DNA of 64,000 bases from Mycobacterium barrassiae (GCF_025822765.1 NZ_JACKUK010000028.1:1-64000), one strand, 5' to 3'; positions 1 through 8,466 are shown, counted from the stretch's first letter. Notes: generated by a model from the sequence alone, not told the origin. Numbers and translations are program-made.

Positions 1-110
1 ATTAGCGTGGACCATGAGGACCTCTCGGTAATCGATGTGCGTGTGGTAACCACACCGATACCGGAGGTCCTCACCTATTCGCGCTCACCACGCCGTTCAC
101 AACCTGTCAA
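1..110 (-). mobile_element. Probable 5' edge of an IS481-like insertion sequence
   Basis: On the minus strand, bases 15 to 1 read ATG GTC CAC GCT AAT, i.e. M-V-H-A-N. From memory this is how many mycobacterial IS481-family transposases begin; only five codons are inside the window. The upstream sequence contains a GTTCACAACCTGTCAA block (95-110), resembling the terminal region of such elements, after which ordinary sequence seems to start. The outer end of the inverted repeat is not obvious and may be truncated. The assignment rests on a very short match. Confidence 0.45.
15..73 (-). promoter_or_regulatory. Long hairpin directly before the transposase start
   Basis: GAGGACCTC at 16-24 pairs with GAGGTCCTC at 64-72. 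Pairing continues inward through CGGTA and TCG with small bulges to TGTG/CACA. The centre (41-55) is itself a near-perfect palindrome, GTGTGGT-A-ACCACAC. Read on the minus strand, the stem ends immediately before the ATG and contains the GAGAGG purine tract that would act as ribosome binding site, so it could limit transposase translation from read-through transcripts. That role is inferred. Confidence 0.5.
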
Positions 111-169
111 AGAGCTACAGCTAGCTACGCTTAGCCTCCTATATCCCGAGTTCATCGGGGGTTTGGGGC

Positions 170-2983
170 ATGGCGGGGCAACTACCTTCGGGCACGGTGA
201 CCTTTCTCCTCACCGACCTCGAAGGTTCCACGCGGCTCTGGGAGCAGAATCCCGACGCGATGAAAGCCGCGATGGTTCGTCATGACGAACTGTTGGAGAA
301 GACGATCTCGGCGCAGGGCGGTCACGTCTTCTCGCGCATGGGTGACGGCATGGCTGCCGCGTTTCCCACAGCGGGAGACGCGGTCGCTTCGGCTCTGATA
401 TTCAAACAAGCTCTCGCAGAAGAAGATTGGCGCACTGCGACACCACTGAAAGCGCGGATTGGGCTGCATACCGCGGAGGCAGTCATAGTCGACGACAGCA
501 GCTACGCGAGCCTGCCGATAAACCGCTGCGCCCGATTGATGTCGGCGGCGCATGGCGGGCAAGTCGTGATCTCCGGCGCCACGGAATCACTGATCCGTGA
601 TCAAGTGCCTGACGAAGCGCGGTTGGTCGATCTCGGCGAGCATCGGCTTCGCGACTTGGGACAACCCATCCGAATCTTCCAATTGAGCCCGGAGCACCGT
701 CGAGAAGAGTTTCCGCCCCTACGCACGCTGGACACATTCCCCGGCAATCTGCCGGGCCAAGCCAGCTCCTTCATCGGTCGCCGCACCGAACTGGCACGGG
801 TTGTCCGCGCGTTGGCGGAATCGCGCGTAGTGACGATCACCGGAGCCGGCGGCGTCGGCAAGACCCGACTCGCAATCCAGGTCGCCGCCGACCAGCTGCC
901 CCTCTACCGGGACGGGGCTTGGCTTGTTGAGCTCGCGACGGTCCGAGATCCTGCCGGTGTCGCTGAAGCGGTGGTCGAGGCGTTCCACCTCACCAACCGC
1001 GGCGGCCCTGCCATCGAGGACAATCTGGTCGACCTACTTGCGCAACGGCAACTGCTGCTCGTCCTCGACAACTGCGAGCACGTCCTGGGTGGAGTGGCCG
1101 CACTGGTGAGCCGAATCGAGCGGGCATGCCCGGGAGTCGTGGTACTCGCCACTAGCCGCGAGGGCATGGCCATCGAGGGCGAACAATTGATCGCGCTACC
1201 ACCGCTTGCCGTCGGACAACCCGGTGATGATGTCAATCAGCTGATGCACAGCGAGGCAGTGAGCCTGTTCGTCGAACGGGCCAGGCAGGTCAAAGCCGAC
1301 TTCGAAGTCTCGGGTACGAATGCGCAGGCGGTGGTAGAGATTTGTCGCCGCCTCGACGGCGTCCCGCTCGCGATTGAGCTCGCCGCAGCCCGGGTGATTG
1401 CCTTGAGCCCCTCGGAGCTCGCGCGCCGACTCGACCGCAGATTTCAATTGCTGGCCGGTGGTCGCCGCGGCGCGGTCGAACGCCATGCGACGCTGCGCGC
1501 CGCCATCGACTGGTCATATGAGCTGTTGAGCGAGGCCGAGCAGCGAGTGCTGAGCCGGTTGTCCGTATTTTCCGGTGGCTGCACACTCGATGCGATCGAA
1601 CAGGTCTGCAGTGGCGATCCAGTCCACCGTGATGCCGTGCTGGACCTCACCACCGGCCTAGTTGCACGGTCGTTGGTGCTCGCCGAAGACAGCGGGTTCG
1701 GCACGCGTTATCGCCTGCTCGAAACCATTCGGCAATACGGCGAGGAACGGCTCGCCGACGCGGGTGATACCAGTCGGCTGCAGACGGCACATGCCCGCTT
1801 CTATATCGACCTATGCGCACAAGCTGCTCAAAACTTCTACGGCACAGCACAACTCGAGTGGGCCAGGCGCCTCAATCTGGAACGGGACAACATCAAGGCG
1901 GCCTTGTCGACCGTGATCGACAACGGCGACGCAAAGTTGGCGGTACGGCTGGCCGCCGACCACCCCAACGGCCAGAGCCAAGACGTCAGCCATGTGGGCG
2001 AGCTGTTCACACTCGACGCGTCACGAGTCCTCGAGATGGATGGCGCCGCAGTTGAACCGGGGTACTGCCGCGTTCTCATGGTTGCGGCACATCAAGCGTT
2101 TCACCGAGGGGATCGTGTTCGCGCCGACGACCTGTGCCAGCAAGCCCTGGACGCCGAGCGGCGCCTCACGACACCATTGTCCGGGCCTAGAGCCGAGGTA
2201 GGAGTCTCAGCGTTACAAGCGGCCAACGCCCTGTGGGTCGGAACCTACGACGACGCTGTCACGGCCTATGCTCGGGCCGCGAACCTCGCTGTGGCCGATG
2301 GCTCTCCGGGCCTCGGCGCGATGTTTCTGGCATACAGCGTGAACAGCTCCCTACTCGGTGGCGGCCCAACCGACGAGGCGATCGCGAACGCGGAAGAATC
2401 GGTGGTGTTGGCTCGTCGCTCCGATATGCCTACTGCGATCTCGGTGAGCCTCAACGCCCTAGCACTGGCACTGGTAGACAGCGACCCCGAGCGAGCCAGA
2501 GCCGTGCTCGAAGTGAGTCTCCAGCAGAGCGTCACACCCGGTGAAGAGATGTCGACGGCGGTGATGACCGCGTCTCTGGTCGCCGGTCGACTTCGTGATT
2601 GGGAACTCACACTGAAGCTCGCCGTCCAGTCGTTGCGTCTGTGGCGCTGGGTCGATTCCCCTATGCAATCCGCACCCACACTGGCATTGTGCGCGCGTGC
2701 TCTGTCAGATCGCCGGCCCGAGGCAGCAGGCCTGATCCGCGGCGCTGCTTATGCCGCCTTCCACAGTGCAAGCCTCGATGACAGTGCAGTGCCGACGCGA
2801 CATGTATCCGGCTCCTCCGATGTCAACTTCATCCTCCGAGCGCTTCGGGAAGCCGGTGATCTGGTGGCGGCAGCACTCGGGGATGCCAAACGGCAGGAAC
2901 TCCGAAGGGCAGGCGCGGCGATGACTACTGATGAAGCGATCTCCTTCGCCCTGGCTACCGCTGAGCAGAAGACATTCGCCTAG
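170..2983 (+). CDS. Class III nucleotide cyclase domain fused to an AfsR/LuxR-type ATPase regulator, no HTH
   Basis: This 937-residue protein starts with a class III adenylate/guanylate cyclase domain (residues 10-170). Metal-binding aspartates are visible in TDLEGST (D16) and GDG (D59), and the transition-state pair in INRCARL (N118, R122). An STAND/NB-ARC-like ATPase follows, with Walker A GAGGVGKT (225-232) and a Walker B-like LLLVLDNCEH (D300). The rest is a helical TPR-like sensor region. Related mycobacterial proteins of the Rv0890c/Rv1358/Rv2488c group, named from memory, often end in a LuxR helix-turn-helix; here none is visible. It may therefore signal through cyclic nucleotide or partners rather than by binding DNA. 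It lies next to the IS end and only 9 bp before rraA. Confidence 0.8.
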   Translation: MAGQLPSGTVTFLLTDLEGSTRLWEQNPDAMKAAMVRHDELLEKTISAQGGHVFSRMGDGMAAAFPTAGDAVASALIFKQALAEEDWRTATPLKARIGLHTAEAVIVDDSSYASLPINRCARLMSAAHGGQVVISGATESLIRDQVPDEARLVDLGEHRLRDLGQPIRIFQLSPEHRREEFPPLRTLDTFPGNLPGQASSFIGRRTELARVVRALAESRVVTITGAGGVGKTRLAIQVAADQLPLYRDGAWLVELATVRDPAGVAEAVVEAFHLTNRGGPAIEDNLVDLLAQRQLLLVLDNCEHVLGGVAALVSRIERACPGVVVLATSREGMAIEGEQLIALPPLAVGQPGDDVNQLMHSEAVSLFVERARQVKADFEVSGTNAQAVVEICRRLDGVPLAIELAAARVIALSPSELARRLDRRFQLLAGGRRGAVERHATLRAAIDWSYELLSEAEQRVLSRLSVFSGGCTLDAIEQVCSGDPVHRDAVLDLTTGLVARSLVLAEDSGFGTRYRLLETIRQYGEERLADAGDTSRLQTAHARFYIDLCAQAAQNFYGTAQLEWARRLNLERDNIKAALSTVIDNGDAKLAVRLAADHPNGQSQDVSHVGELFTLDASRVLEMDGAAVEPGYCRVLMVAAHQAFHRGDRVRADDLCQQALDAERRLTTPLSGPRAEVGVSALQAANALWVGTYDDAVTAYARAANLAVADGSPGLGAMFLAYSVNSSLLGGGPTDEAIANAEESVVLARRSDMPTAISVSLNALALALVDSDPERARAVLEVSLQQSVTPGEEMSTAVMTASLVAGRLRDWELTLKLAVQSLRLWRWVDSPMQSAPTLALCARALSDRRPEAAGLIRGAAYAAFHSASLDDSAVPTRHVSGSSDVNFILRALREAGDLVAAALGDAKRQELRRAGAAMTTDEAISFALATAEQKTFA

Positions 2984-2986
2984 CAT
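2981..2986 (+). promoter_or_regulatory. Leaderless-type -10 box for rraA
   Basis: TAGCAT ends 6 bases before the GTG at 2993, the spacing expected when transcription starts on the first base of the start codon. It overlaps the stop codon of the upstream gene. It supports the GTG start and suggests rraA can be transcribed on its own. Confidence 0.5.
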
Positions 2987-2992
2987 CGACCG

Positions 2993-3472
2993 GTGACCGT
3001 CGAACCCCGCCCCACCGCTGACCTCGTCGACGAGATCGGACCCGACGTCCGCAGCTGTGATCTGCAACTGCGCCAGTTCGGCGGACGATCGCAGTTCGCC
3101 GGGCCCATCACGACGGTGCAGTGTTTCGAGGACAACGCGCTGCTGAAATCCGTGCTGTCCGAGCCGGGTCACGGCGGGGTCTTGGTCATCGACGGCGACG
3201 GCTCGGTGCACGCGGCGCTCGTCGGCGACGTGATCGCGGGTCTCGGCGTCGACAACGGATGGGCCGGGCTCATCATCAACGGCGCCGTGCGGGACTCCTC
3301 GACGCTTCGCACGCTCGACATCGGCATCAAGGCACTTGGCACCAATCCACGCAAGAGCACGAAAACCGGCGCGGGCGTGCGCGATGCGGCCGTCGAGTTC
3401 GGCGGTGTGGTGTTCGTCCCGGGCCACATCGCCTACAGCGACGACGACGGCATCGTCGTGGTCGCCCCATAG
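2993..3472 (+). CDS. rraA: RraA-family protein (regulator of ribonuclease activity A)
   Basis: This 159-residue protein belongs to the RraA/HMG aldolase fold family. In E. coli, RraA binds RNase E and inhibits mRNA decay; other members are aldolases or demethylmenaquinone-methyltransferase-like proteins misnamed menG. The core [20 protein letters not shown], followed by GAVRDS and the TKTGAG stretch, is characteristic. Length is normal for the family. The GTG start is 9 bp after the preceding stop and has a leaderless -10 box. A hairpin follows the stop. RNase E binding in this organism is inferred from family membership. Confidence 0.85.
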   Translation: MTVEPRPTADLVDEIGPDVRSCDLQLRQFGGRSQFAGPITTVQCFEDNALLKSVLSEPGHGGVLVIDGDGSVHAALVGDVIAGLGVDNGWAGLIINGAVRDSSTLRTLDIGIKALGTNPRKSTKTGAGVRDAAVEFGGVVFVPGHIAYSDDDGIVVVAP

Positions 3473-3475
3473 TGA

Positions 3476-3520
3476 TTTGTGTGCGTCTAGGAGCGCTGAC
3501 CGCTCTCGAACGCACACAAA
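3476..3520. terminator. Bidirectional hairpin between rraA and ethA
   Basis: A 20-base left arm (3476-3495) pairs with 3501-3520. The outer 11 pairs (TTTGTGTGCGT/ACGCACACAAA) and the inner 5 pairs (GAGCG/CGCTC) match, four internal positions do not, and the loop is 5 nt. It sits exactly between two convergent stop codons and has no long U-tract, as is usual in mycobacteria. Confidence 0.7.
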
Positions 3521-3523
3521 CCG

Positions 3524-4999
3524 CTAGGCCGAGGCCGTGGCCTTCGCGCGGTGCTTGCTGAAGTGCAACGCCTCGTCGTCGACCTTGCCGCGCCGGATCA
3601 GGCGCAGGTCCAGCAGGTAGTTCTGCTTGAGCCGCCACGGCGCGACGTGTCCGGCCTTGGGCAGGTAGTCCAAAGCGCGCAACACATAACCGGGAGTGAA
3701 GTCCATCAGCGGACGCTCGTCGACCTTGTTACCCGGATGCTGCGGCTCGACCGTGTCAAAGCCCTTGGCGTCCATGTAATTGATCACGCGGCAGAAGAAC
3801 TCGGAGACCAGGTCGGCCTTCAGCGTCCACGACGCATTGGTGTAGCCGATGGTGAACGCCATGTTCGGCATATGCGTCAGCATCATGCCCTTGTAGGCCA
3901 TGGTGTCGTTCAGCTTGATCGGCTCCCCGTTGCGGGAGATCTCTGCACCACCGAACAGCTGGAGGTTCAAACCCGTTGCAGTGACGATGATGTCGGCCGC
4001 CAGCTCCTCACCGGACGTCAGCTTGATGCCGGTCTTGGTGAACCGTTCGATGGTGTCGGTGACCACGTCGGCCTTGCCTTGGCGGATGGTCTTGAAGAGG
4101 TCGCCGTTGGGGGCGAGGCACAACCGCTCGTCCCAGGGGTTGTATCTCGGGCCGAAGTGCTTTTCGACGTCATAACCCTCGGGCAGGCGGCGCTGCGCCA
4201 TGGTCATCAGGGTCTTGCGCATGAACTTCGGGAACTGCCGGGAGATCCGGTACTGAAGGAACTGCATCACGATGCTCTTCCACCGGTTGAGGACATAGGC
4301 CGGCTTCTCCGGCAGCGCCTTGTTCGTCCGCACTGTGAAGGGGTCGACATCGGGAAGCGCGCCGATGTAGGTCGGTGAACGCTGCAGCATCGTCACGTGC
4401 CCGGCACCCGAATTCGCAAGGGCGGGAATGAGTGTCACTGCAGTGGCGCCACTGCCGATCACGACGATCTTCTTGCCGGTGTAGTCCAGATCCTCCGGCC
4501 AGTGCTGGGGATGGATGATCGTTCCCTCGAAGTCGTCGGCCCCAGCGAACTCCGGTGAGTAGCCCTCGTCGTAGTTGTAGTAGCCGCTGGCGGCGAACAG
4601 GAACGACGCCGTGATCTCGACTTCCTCGCCGCCGCGGTCGACGCGCACGGTCCAGCGGTTCTCGTCGTCGGACCAGTTCGCGGCGACGACCCGTTGGTTG
4701 TAGCGGATGTGCTTGTCGATGCCGAACTCGGCGACGGTCTCCTTGAGGTATGCCATGATCGACGGCCCGTCGGCGATGGCCTTCTCCGACGTCCACGGCT
4801 TGAACCGGAAGCCGAGGGTGAACATGTCGGAGTCCGAGCGGATACCCGGGTACTTGAACAGGTCCCAGGTGCCGCCGAGGTTCTCCCGGCGCTCCAGGAT
4901 CGCGTAGCTCTTGTTCGGGCAGCGGTCCTGCAGGTGCCAGGCGGCGCTGATGCCCGAAATCCCGGCGCCGACGATGACGACATCAAGGTGTTCGCTCAT
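3524..4999 (-). CDS. ethA: EthA-type FAD-containing Baeyer-Villiger monooxygenase
   Basis: This 491-residue flavoprotein resembles M. tuberculosis EthA (Rv3854c, 489 aa) throughout, from memory. EthA is a Baeyer-Villiger monooxygenase that oxidises ketones and also activates the prodrug ethionamide. The N-terminal FAD fold shows VIVGAGISG (residues 9-16). The family fingerprint FxGxxxHxxxWP appears as FEGTIIHPQHWP near residue 160, and a second Rossmann motif VIGSGATAVTL follows. The reading frame is open 76 codons further upstream, but the start at MSEHLDVV matches the family and leaves room for the EthR operator. It is divergent from ethR with 79 bp between. Confidence 0.95.
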   Translation of the reverse strand: MSEHLDVVIVGAGISGISAAWHLQDRCPNKSYAILERRENLGGTWDLFKYPGIRSDSDMFTLGFRFKPWTSEKAIADGPSIMAYLKETVAEFGIDKHIRYNQRVVAANWSDDENRWTVRVDRGGEEVEITASFLFAASGYYNYDEGYSPEFAGADDFEGTIIHPQHWPEDLDYTGKKIVVIGSGATAVTLIPALANSGAGHVTMLQRSPTYIGALPDVDPFTVRTNKALPEKPAYVLNRWKSIVMQFLQYRISRQFPKFMRKTLMTMAQRRLPEGYDVEKHFGPRYNPWDERLCLAPNGDLFKTIRQGKADVVTDTIERFTKTGIKLTSGEELAADIIVTATGLNLQLFGGAEISRNGEPIKLNDTMAYKGMMLTHMPNMAFTIGYTNASWTLKADLVSEFFCRVINYMDAKGFDTVEPQHPGNKVDERPLMDFTPGYVLRALDYLPKAGHVAPWRLKQNYLLDLRLIRRGKVDDEALHFSKHRAKATASA

Positions 5000-5021
5000 G
5001 GTCCCGGAGCGTACCAACAGC

Positions 5022-5058
5022 GTGTCGAGAGAGTCAACAGTGTGTTGAGAAACTCGAC
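5022..5058. promoter_or_regulatory. Tandem EthR-type operator
   Basis: Two 17-bp units repeat head to tail with a 20-bp period: GTGTCGAGAGAGTCAAC (5022-5038) and GTGTTGAGAAACTCGAC (5042-5058). Each unit is itself roughly palindromic (GTGTyGA...TCrAC). The M. tuberculosis EthR operator in the same ethA-ethR gap also binds several EthR dimers, from memory. Both divergent promoters must overlap this block. Confidence 0.8.
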
Positions 5059-5078
5059 GGGGTGTAAAGTCGGCAGGC

Positions 5079-5726
5079 GTGACCACCGCCAGCCAGTCCC
5101 GCGCGAGCCACGGTCGACGCTCCGCCCGGCCCTCGGGGGACGACCGTGAGCAGGCGATACTCGCGACCCTGGAGCGCCTGCTCGAAGATCGACCGCTGGC
5201 GGAGATATCGGTCGACGACCTGGCCAAGGGCGCAGGACTGTCACGGCCGACGTTCTACTTCTACTTCCCGTCGAAGGACGCGGTGCTCCTGACGCTGATG
5301 AGCCGCATCATCGCCGAAGCCGACGAACGCGCCGACGAAGCGCTCGGCCCGATGGACGCCGGGGTCGACCCCACAGGCTCCTGGCGCGCCATCAACGCAC
5401 TGTTCGAAACCTTCGGCGCACATCGCTCGGTCATGCTCGCAGGATGGGCCGCCAGGCCGACCAAACCTGAGATTCAGTCGATGTGGTCGCAATTCATGCA
5501 GAAATGGATCGACTACGTCACCGACTCGATCCAGGCCGAACGCGACCGCGGTGCCGCACCCGAGACCGTCCCCGCCAGGGACCTCGCGATCGCGCTCAAC
5601 CTGATGAACGAGCGCACGATGTTCGCGGCGTACGCGGCCGAGAAGGACTCGATCGCCTACGACCAGATCGTGAACACGCTGGCGCATATCTGGGTGACGA
5701 GCATCTACGGAACGACTCGCCACTAG
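5079..5726 (+). CDS. ethR: TetR-family repressor EthR
   Basis: This 215-residue TetR regulator carries the EthR helix-turn-helix (ISVDDLAKGAGLSRPTFYFY, residues 46-65) and the C-terminal signature LNLMNERTMFAAYA plus HIWVTSIYG. It is expected to bind the tandem operator in the 79-bp gap and repress ethA and itself; EthR's ligand pocket is a known target for ethionamide boosters. The GTG start at 5079 has TAAAGT 8 bases upstream, so the transcript is nearly leaderless. The length matches M. tuberculosis EthR (216 aa, from memory). Confidence 0.95.
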   Translation: MTTASQSRASHGRRSARPSGDDREQAILATLERLLEDRPLAEISVDDLAKGAGLSRPTFYFYFPSKDAVLLTLMSRIIAEADERADEALGPMDAGVDPTGSWRAINALFETFGAHRSVMLAGWAARPTKPEIQSMWSQFMQKWIDYVTDSIQAERDRGAAPETVPARDLAIALNLMNERTMFAAYAAEKDSIAYDQIVNTLAHIWVTSIYGTTRH

Positions 5727-5739
5727 TCACACCGTGATG

Positions 5740-5753
5740 CGAACATATGTTCG
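5740..5753. promoter_or_regulatory. SOS (LexA-type) box across the dinB3 start codon
   Basis: CGAACATATGTTCG is a perfect 14-bp palindrome matching the mycobacterial LexA core CGAAC-N4-GTTCG. The flanking bases are G and T instead of the consensus T and A. The ATG of dinB3 (5747-5749) lies inside it, so bound LexA would block the start of the gene. Confidence 0.6.
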
Positions 5754-6955
5754 TGTCACGCTCCGATGCGAGCATCCTGCACGCCGATCTCGACTCGTTC
5801 TACGCGTCGGTCGAGCAGCGCGACGATCCCGCGCTACGCGGCCGGCCGGTGATCGTCGGCGGCGGCGTCGTGCTCGCCGCCAGCTATGAGGCCAAGGCCT
5901 ACGGAGTGCGCACCGCAATGGGCGGCCGCCAAGCCCGCGCCCTGTGCCCGCATGCCATCGTCGTGCCACCGCGGATGTCGGCGTATTCGGAGGCCAGCCG
6001 CGCAGTGTTCGAAGTCTTCGACGACACCTCGCCCATCGTCGAGCCGCTGAGCGTGGACGAGGCCTTCCTCGACGTCTCCGGGCTGAGTCGGGTCTCCGGC
6101 ACACCTGTCGAGATCGCCACCGAATTGCGCTCGGCCGTCCGTGACCGGGTTGGTCTACCCATCACTGTCGGCATCGCCCGCACCAAGTTTTTGGCCAAGG
6201 TGGCCAGCCAGGAGGCCAAGCCCGACGGCCTGCTGCTGGTGCCGCCCGACCGTGAACTGGCCTTCCTGCATCCGCTGCCGGTGCGGCGACTGTGGGGTGT
6301 CGGCGTCAAGACCGCGGAGAAACTGCATGCGCACGGCATCGAGACGGTGGCCGACGTCGCCGAGTTGTCGGAGTCCACATTGGCCTCGCTCGTGGGTGGG
6401 GCGATGGGCTACCGGTTGTTTGCACTGTCTCGCAACATCGACCGACGCCGGGTGGTGACCGGTGTGCGCCGTCGTTCGGTCGGCGCGCAGCGGGCGCTCG
6501 GCAGACGCGGCAACACCATGTCCGCCGCGGAGATCGACGCGGTGGTGATCAACCTCGTCGACCGGATCACCCGTCGCATGCGCAGCGCGGGCCGCACCGG
6601 TCGAACGGTGGTGCTGCGCCTGCGATTCGACGACTTCAGCCGTGTCACAAGATCGCACACCATGGCACGGGCGACGGCCTCGACCGACATGATCCTCGAT
6701 ACCGCCCGGGCGCTCGTGGCCGGTGTTGCCCCGCTGATCGCCGAGCGCGGCCTGACGCTCGTCGGCTTCGCGGTGTCCAACATCGACCGTCAGGGCACGC
6801 AGCAGTTGGAGCTGCCCTTCGAGGCGGAGGCCGACAGGGTTGCGCTGGATGCCGCCGTCGATCAGGTGCGCAAGCGGTACGGCAACGCCGCGGTCACGCG
6901 TGGTGTGCTCCTAGGCCGCGATTCGGGCCTGGAAATGCCGCACCTCCCCGACTAG
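5747..6955 (+). CDS. dinB3: Y-family DNA polymerase IV (DinB3-like)
   Basis: This 402-residue translesion polymerase has the first metal-binding motif and steric-gate region in LHADLDSFYASVEQ (residues 11-24) and the catalytic acidic pair in SVDEAFLDVSG (near residue 105). A helix-hairpin-helix thumb and a little-finger domain follow, and ELPFEAE near the C terminus resembles a beta-clamp binding peptide. The position directly after ethR matches dinB3 (MSMEG_6443) of M. smegmatis, from memory. There is no ribosome binding site; the ATG lies in a LexA-type palindrome. The stop codon overlaps the convergent PHP gene by 4 bp. Confidence 0.88.
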   Translation: MFVSRSDASILHADLDSFYASVEQRDDPALRGRPVIVGGGVVLAASYEAKAYGVRTAMGGRQARALCPHAIVVPPRMSAYSEASRAVFEVFDDTSPIVEPLSVDEAFLDVSGLSRVSGTPVEIATELRSAVRDRVGLPITVGIARTKFLAKVASQEAKPDGLLLVPPDRELAFLHPLPVRRLWGVGVKTAEKLHAHGIETVADVAELSESTLASLVGGAMGYRLFALSRNIDRRRVVTGVRRRSVGAQRALGRRGNTMSAAEIDAVVINLVDRITRRMRSAGRTGRTVVLRLRFDDFSRVTRSHTMARATASTDMILDTARALVAGVAPLIAERGLTLVGFAVSNIDRQGTQQLELPFEAEADRVALDAAVDQVRKRYGNAAVTRGVLLGRDSGLEMPHLPD

Positions 6956-7956
6956 GAGGCCGCCCAGTCCAGCAGCTTGTCGGCCGGCCAGGTGTTCACG
7001 ATCCTGTCGGCGGGCACGCCGGCATCGAGCGCACGCTGGGCGCCGTAACCGAGGAACTCGAGTTGTCCGGGGGCATGCGAGTCGGTGTCGATCGAGAACA
7101 CGCAACCGATCTCGAGCGCGAGGTTCAGCAGGCGGGTCGGCGGGTCGCGGCGTTCCGGCCGCGAGTTGATCTCGACCGCGGTGCCGTTCTCGAGGCAGGC
7201 CGTAAACACCTTCTCCGCATCGAATTTCGACTCCGGCCGCATACCCCGTCCGCCGGTGACCAGCCGCCCCGTGCAGTGGCCGAGCACGTCGGTATGCGGG
7301 TTGGCGACGGCCTTGAGCATGCGACGGGTCATCGACGCCTCGTCCATGGCCAACTTGGAATGCACGCTGGCCACCACGACGTCGAGCCGCTCCAGCAGGT
7401 CATCCTCCTGATCAAGCGAACCGTCCTCGAGGATGTCGACCTCGATGCCGGTGAGGATGCGCATCGGGGCGACGACCTCGCGAATCTCGTCGATCACGTC
7501 GAGCTGTTGACGTAGTCGGTCTGGCGAGAGCCCGTTGGCGATCCGTAGCCGCGGCGAGTGGTCGGTCAGCGCGCAGTACTCGTGGCCCAAATCCCGGGCC
7601 GCCAGCATCATCTCCTCGATCGGCGCCGAACCGTCGGACCAGTTGGAGTGCACGTGCAGGTCGCCGCGCAGCGCACTGCGGATATCGCCACCGCCGAGAT
7701 CAGCTGCGGTCGAACGTAATTCGACGAGGACATCGGGTTCGCGGCCCGCCCACGCCTGCGCGATGACCTTCGCGGTTTTCGGCCCGATCCCGGACAACGA
7801 CTGCCAACTGTTCGCCGCGCCATGGCGCTCGCGCTCGGCATCCGACAGCGCCTCGACGACGTCGGCGGCGTTGCGGTAGGCCATCACGCGACGGGGATCC
7901 TCGCGCGCCCGGTCCTTGTAGTAGGCGATCTGGCGCAGGGCGGTGACCGGGTCCAT
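6952..7956 (-). CDS. PHP-domain phosphoesterase with N-terminal helix-hairpin-helix region (Rv3856c-like)
   Basis: This 334-residue protein has an N-terminal HhH-like region of the PolX type (residues 1-80, including LSGIGPKTAKVIAQAW). A C-terminal PHP domain carries the metal-binding motifs GDLHVHSNWSDG, ALTDHSP, VASVHSK and DSHAPGQL. PHP domains hydrolyse phosphoesters, for example histidinol phosphate or as the exonuclease domain of PolX; here no polymerase domain is present. The gene order ethR-dinB3-PHP resembles Rv3855-Rv3856c. The substrate is unknown; a role in DNA repair is inferred only from the HhH/PHP pairing and from its neighbour dinB3. Confidence 0.8.
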   Translation of the reverse strand: MDPVTALRQIAYYKDRAREDPRRVMAYRNAADVVEALSDAERERHGAANSWQSLSGIGPKTAKVIAQAWAGREPDVLVELRSTAADLGGGDIRSALRGDLHVHSNWSDGSAPIEEMMLAARDLGHEYCALTDHSPRLRIANGLSPDRLRQQLDVIDEIREVVAPMRILTGIEVDILEDGSLDQEDDLLERLDVVVASVHSKLAMDEASMTRRMLKAVANPHTDVLGHCTGRLVTGGRGMRPESKFDAEKVFTACLENGTAVEINSRPERRDPPTRLLNLALEIGCVFSIDTDSHAPGQLEFLGYGAQRALDAGVPADRIVNTWPADKLLDWAAS

Positions 7957-7999
7957 ACGTTCTAGTGTGCCCGGTCAGGCACTGCATCACGCAGGTCCC

Positions 8000-8082
8000 G
8001 ATTTGCAGGTTTGATTTGCAGGCCCGAGGTTGGACCCGCTACCGTGGATTGCGATTTTATTCAATCCATTAATTCATCAGGT
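8000..8082 (+). promoter_or_regulatory. Direct repeat and AT-rich control region before arsR
   Basis: GATTTGCAGG occurs twice with a 13-bp period (8000-8009, 8013-8022). Further on, bases 8052-8080 are strikingly AT-rich for this genome and contain ATTCA twice. The region lies between two divergent genes and just before the arsR start, where an ArsR-family repressor would normally bind. No clean 12-2-12 dyad is visible. Confidence 0.4.
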
Positions 8083-8088
8083 CGTCGT

Positions 8089-8466
8089 ATGCCGCAGCGT
8101 GTCCCGGGTAGCCCTGAGCAACCCCTCTATGAGATCAAGGCCAACCTCTTCAAGGCACTTGCTCACCCGGCGCGCATTCGTGTCCTCGAGATCCTGTCGG
8201 CCAACGACGGCGCTACGCCGGTCGGTGACATCCTCGCCGAAACCGGCCTGGAACCGACGCTCTTGTCGCAGCATCTGGCAGTTCTCAAGCGTCATCGGGT
8301 GGTCCAGGCGGAGCGCGTCGGCAACGCGGTGTACTACGAGCTAGCCCACCCGAAAATCTCGGAGCTGTTGGTCATCGCCAGAACGTTTCTCGCCGATGTC
8401 CTTGGTGCACAACGTGATCAATGGGAAGCGCTCAAGTCGCTCCCGCCGCTCGGGCGTGACAAGTGA
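8089..8466 (+). CDS. ArsR-family winged-helix regulator
   Basis: This 125-residue regulator contains the ArsR winged helix: NLFKALAHPARIRVLEIL, then a recognition helix ending LSQHLAVLKRHRVV. No CxC or other obvious cysteine metal site is present. The frame is open from a TTG at 8011, but the ATG at 8089 begins just before the conserved domain and leaves the AT-rich control region outside the coding sequence. Its stop overlaps the start of the SulP transporter by 4 bp (GTGA), so the two are translationally coupled and the regulator probably controls the transporter. The signal sensed is unknown. Confidence 0.85.
   Translation: MPQRVPGSPEQPLYEIKANLFKALAHPARIRVLEILSANDGATPVGDILAETGLEPTLLSQHLAVLKRHRVVQAERVGNAVYYELAHPKISELLVIARTFLADVLGAQRDQWEALKSLPPLGRDK

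Noticed and set aside
5000-5227. N-terminal extension of EthA
   Set aside because: It would cover the EthR operator and the ethR start; EthA homologues begin at MxEHLDVV.
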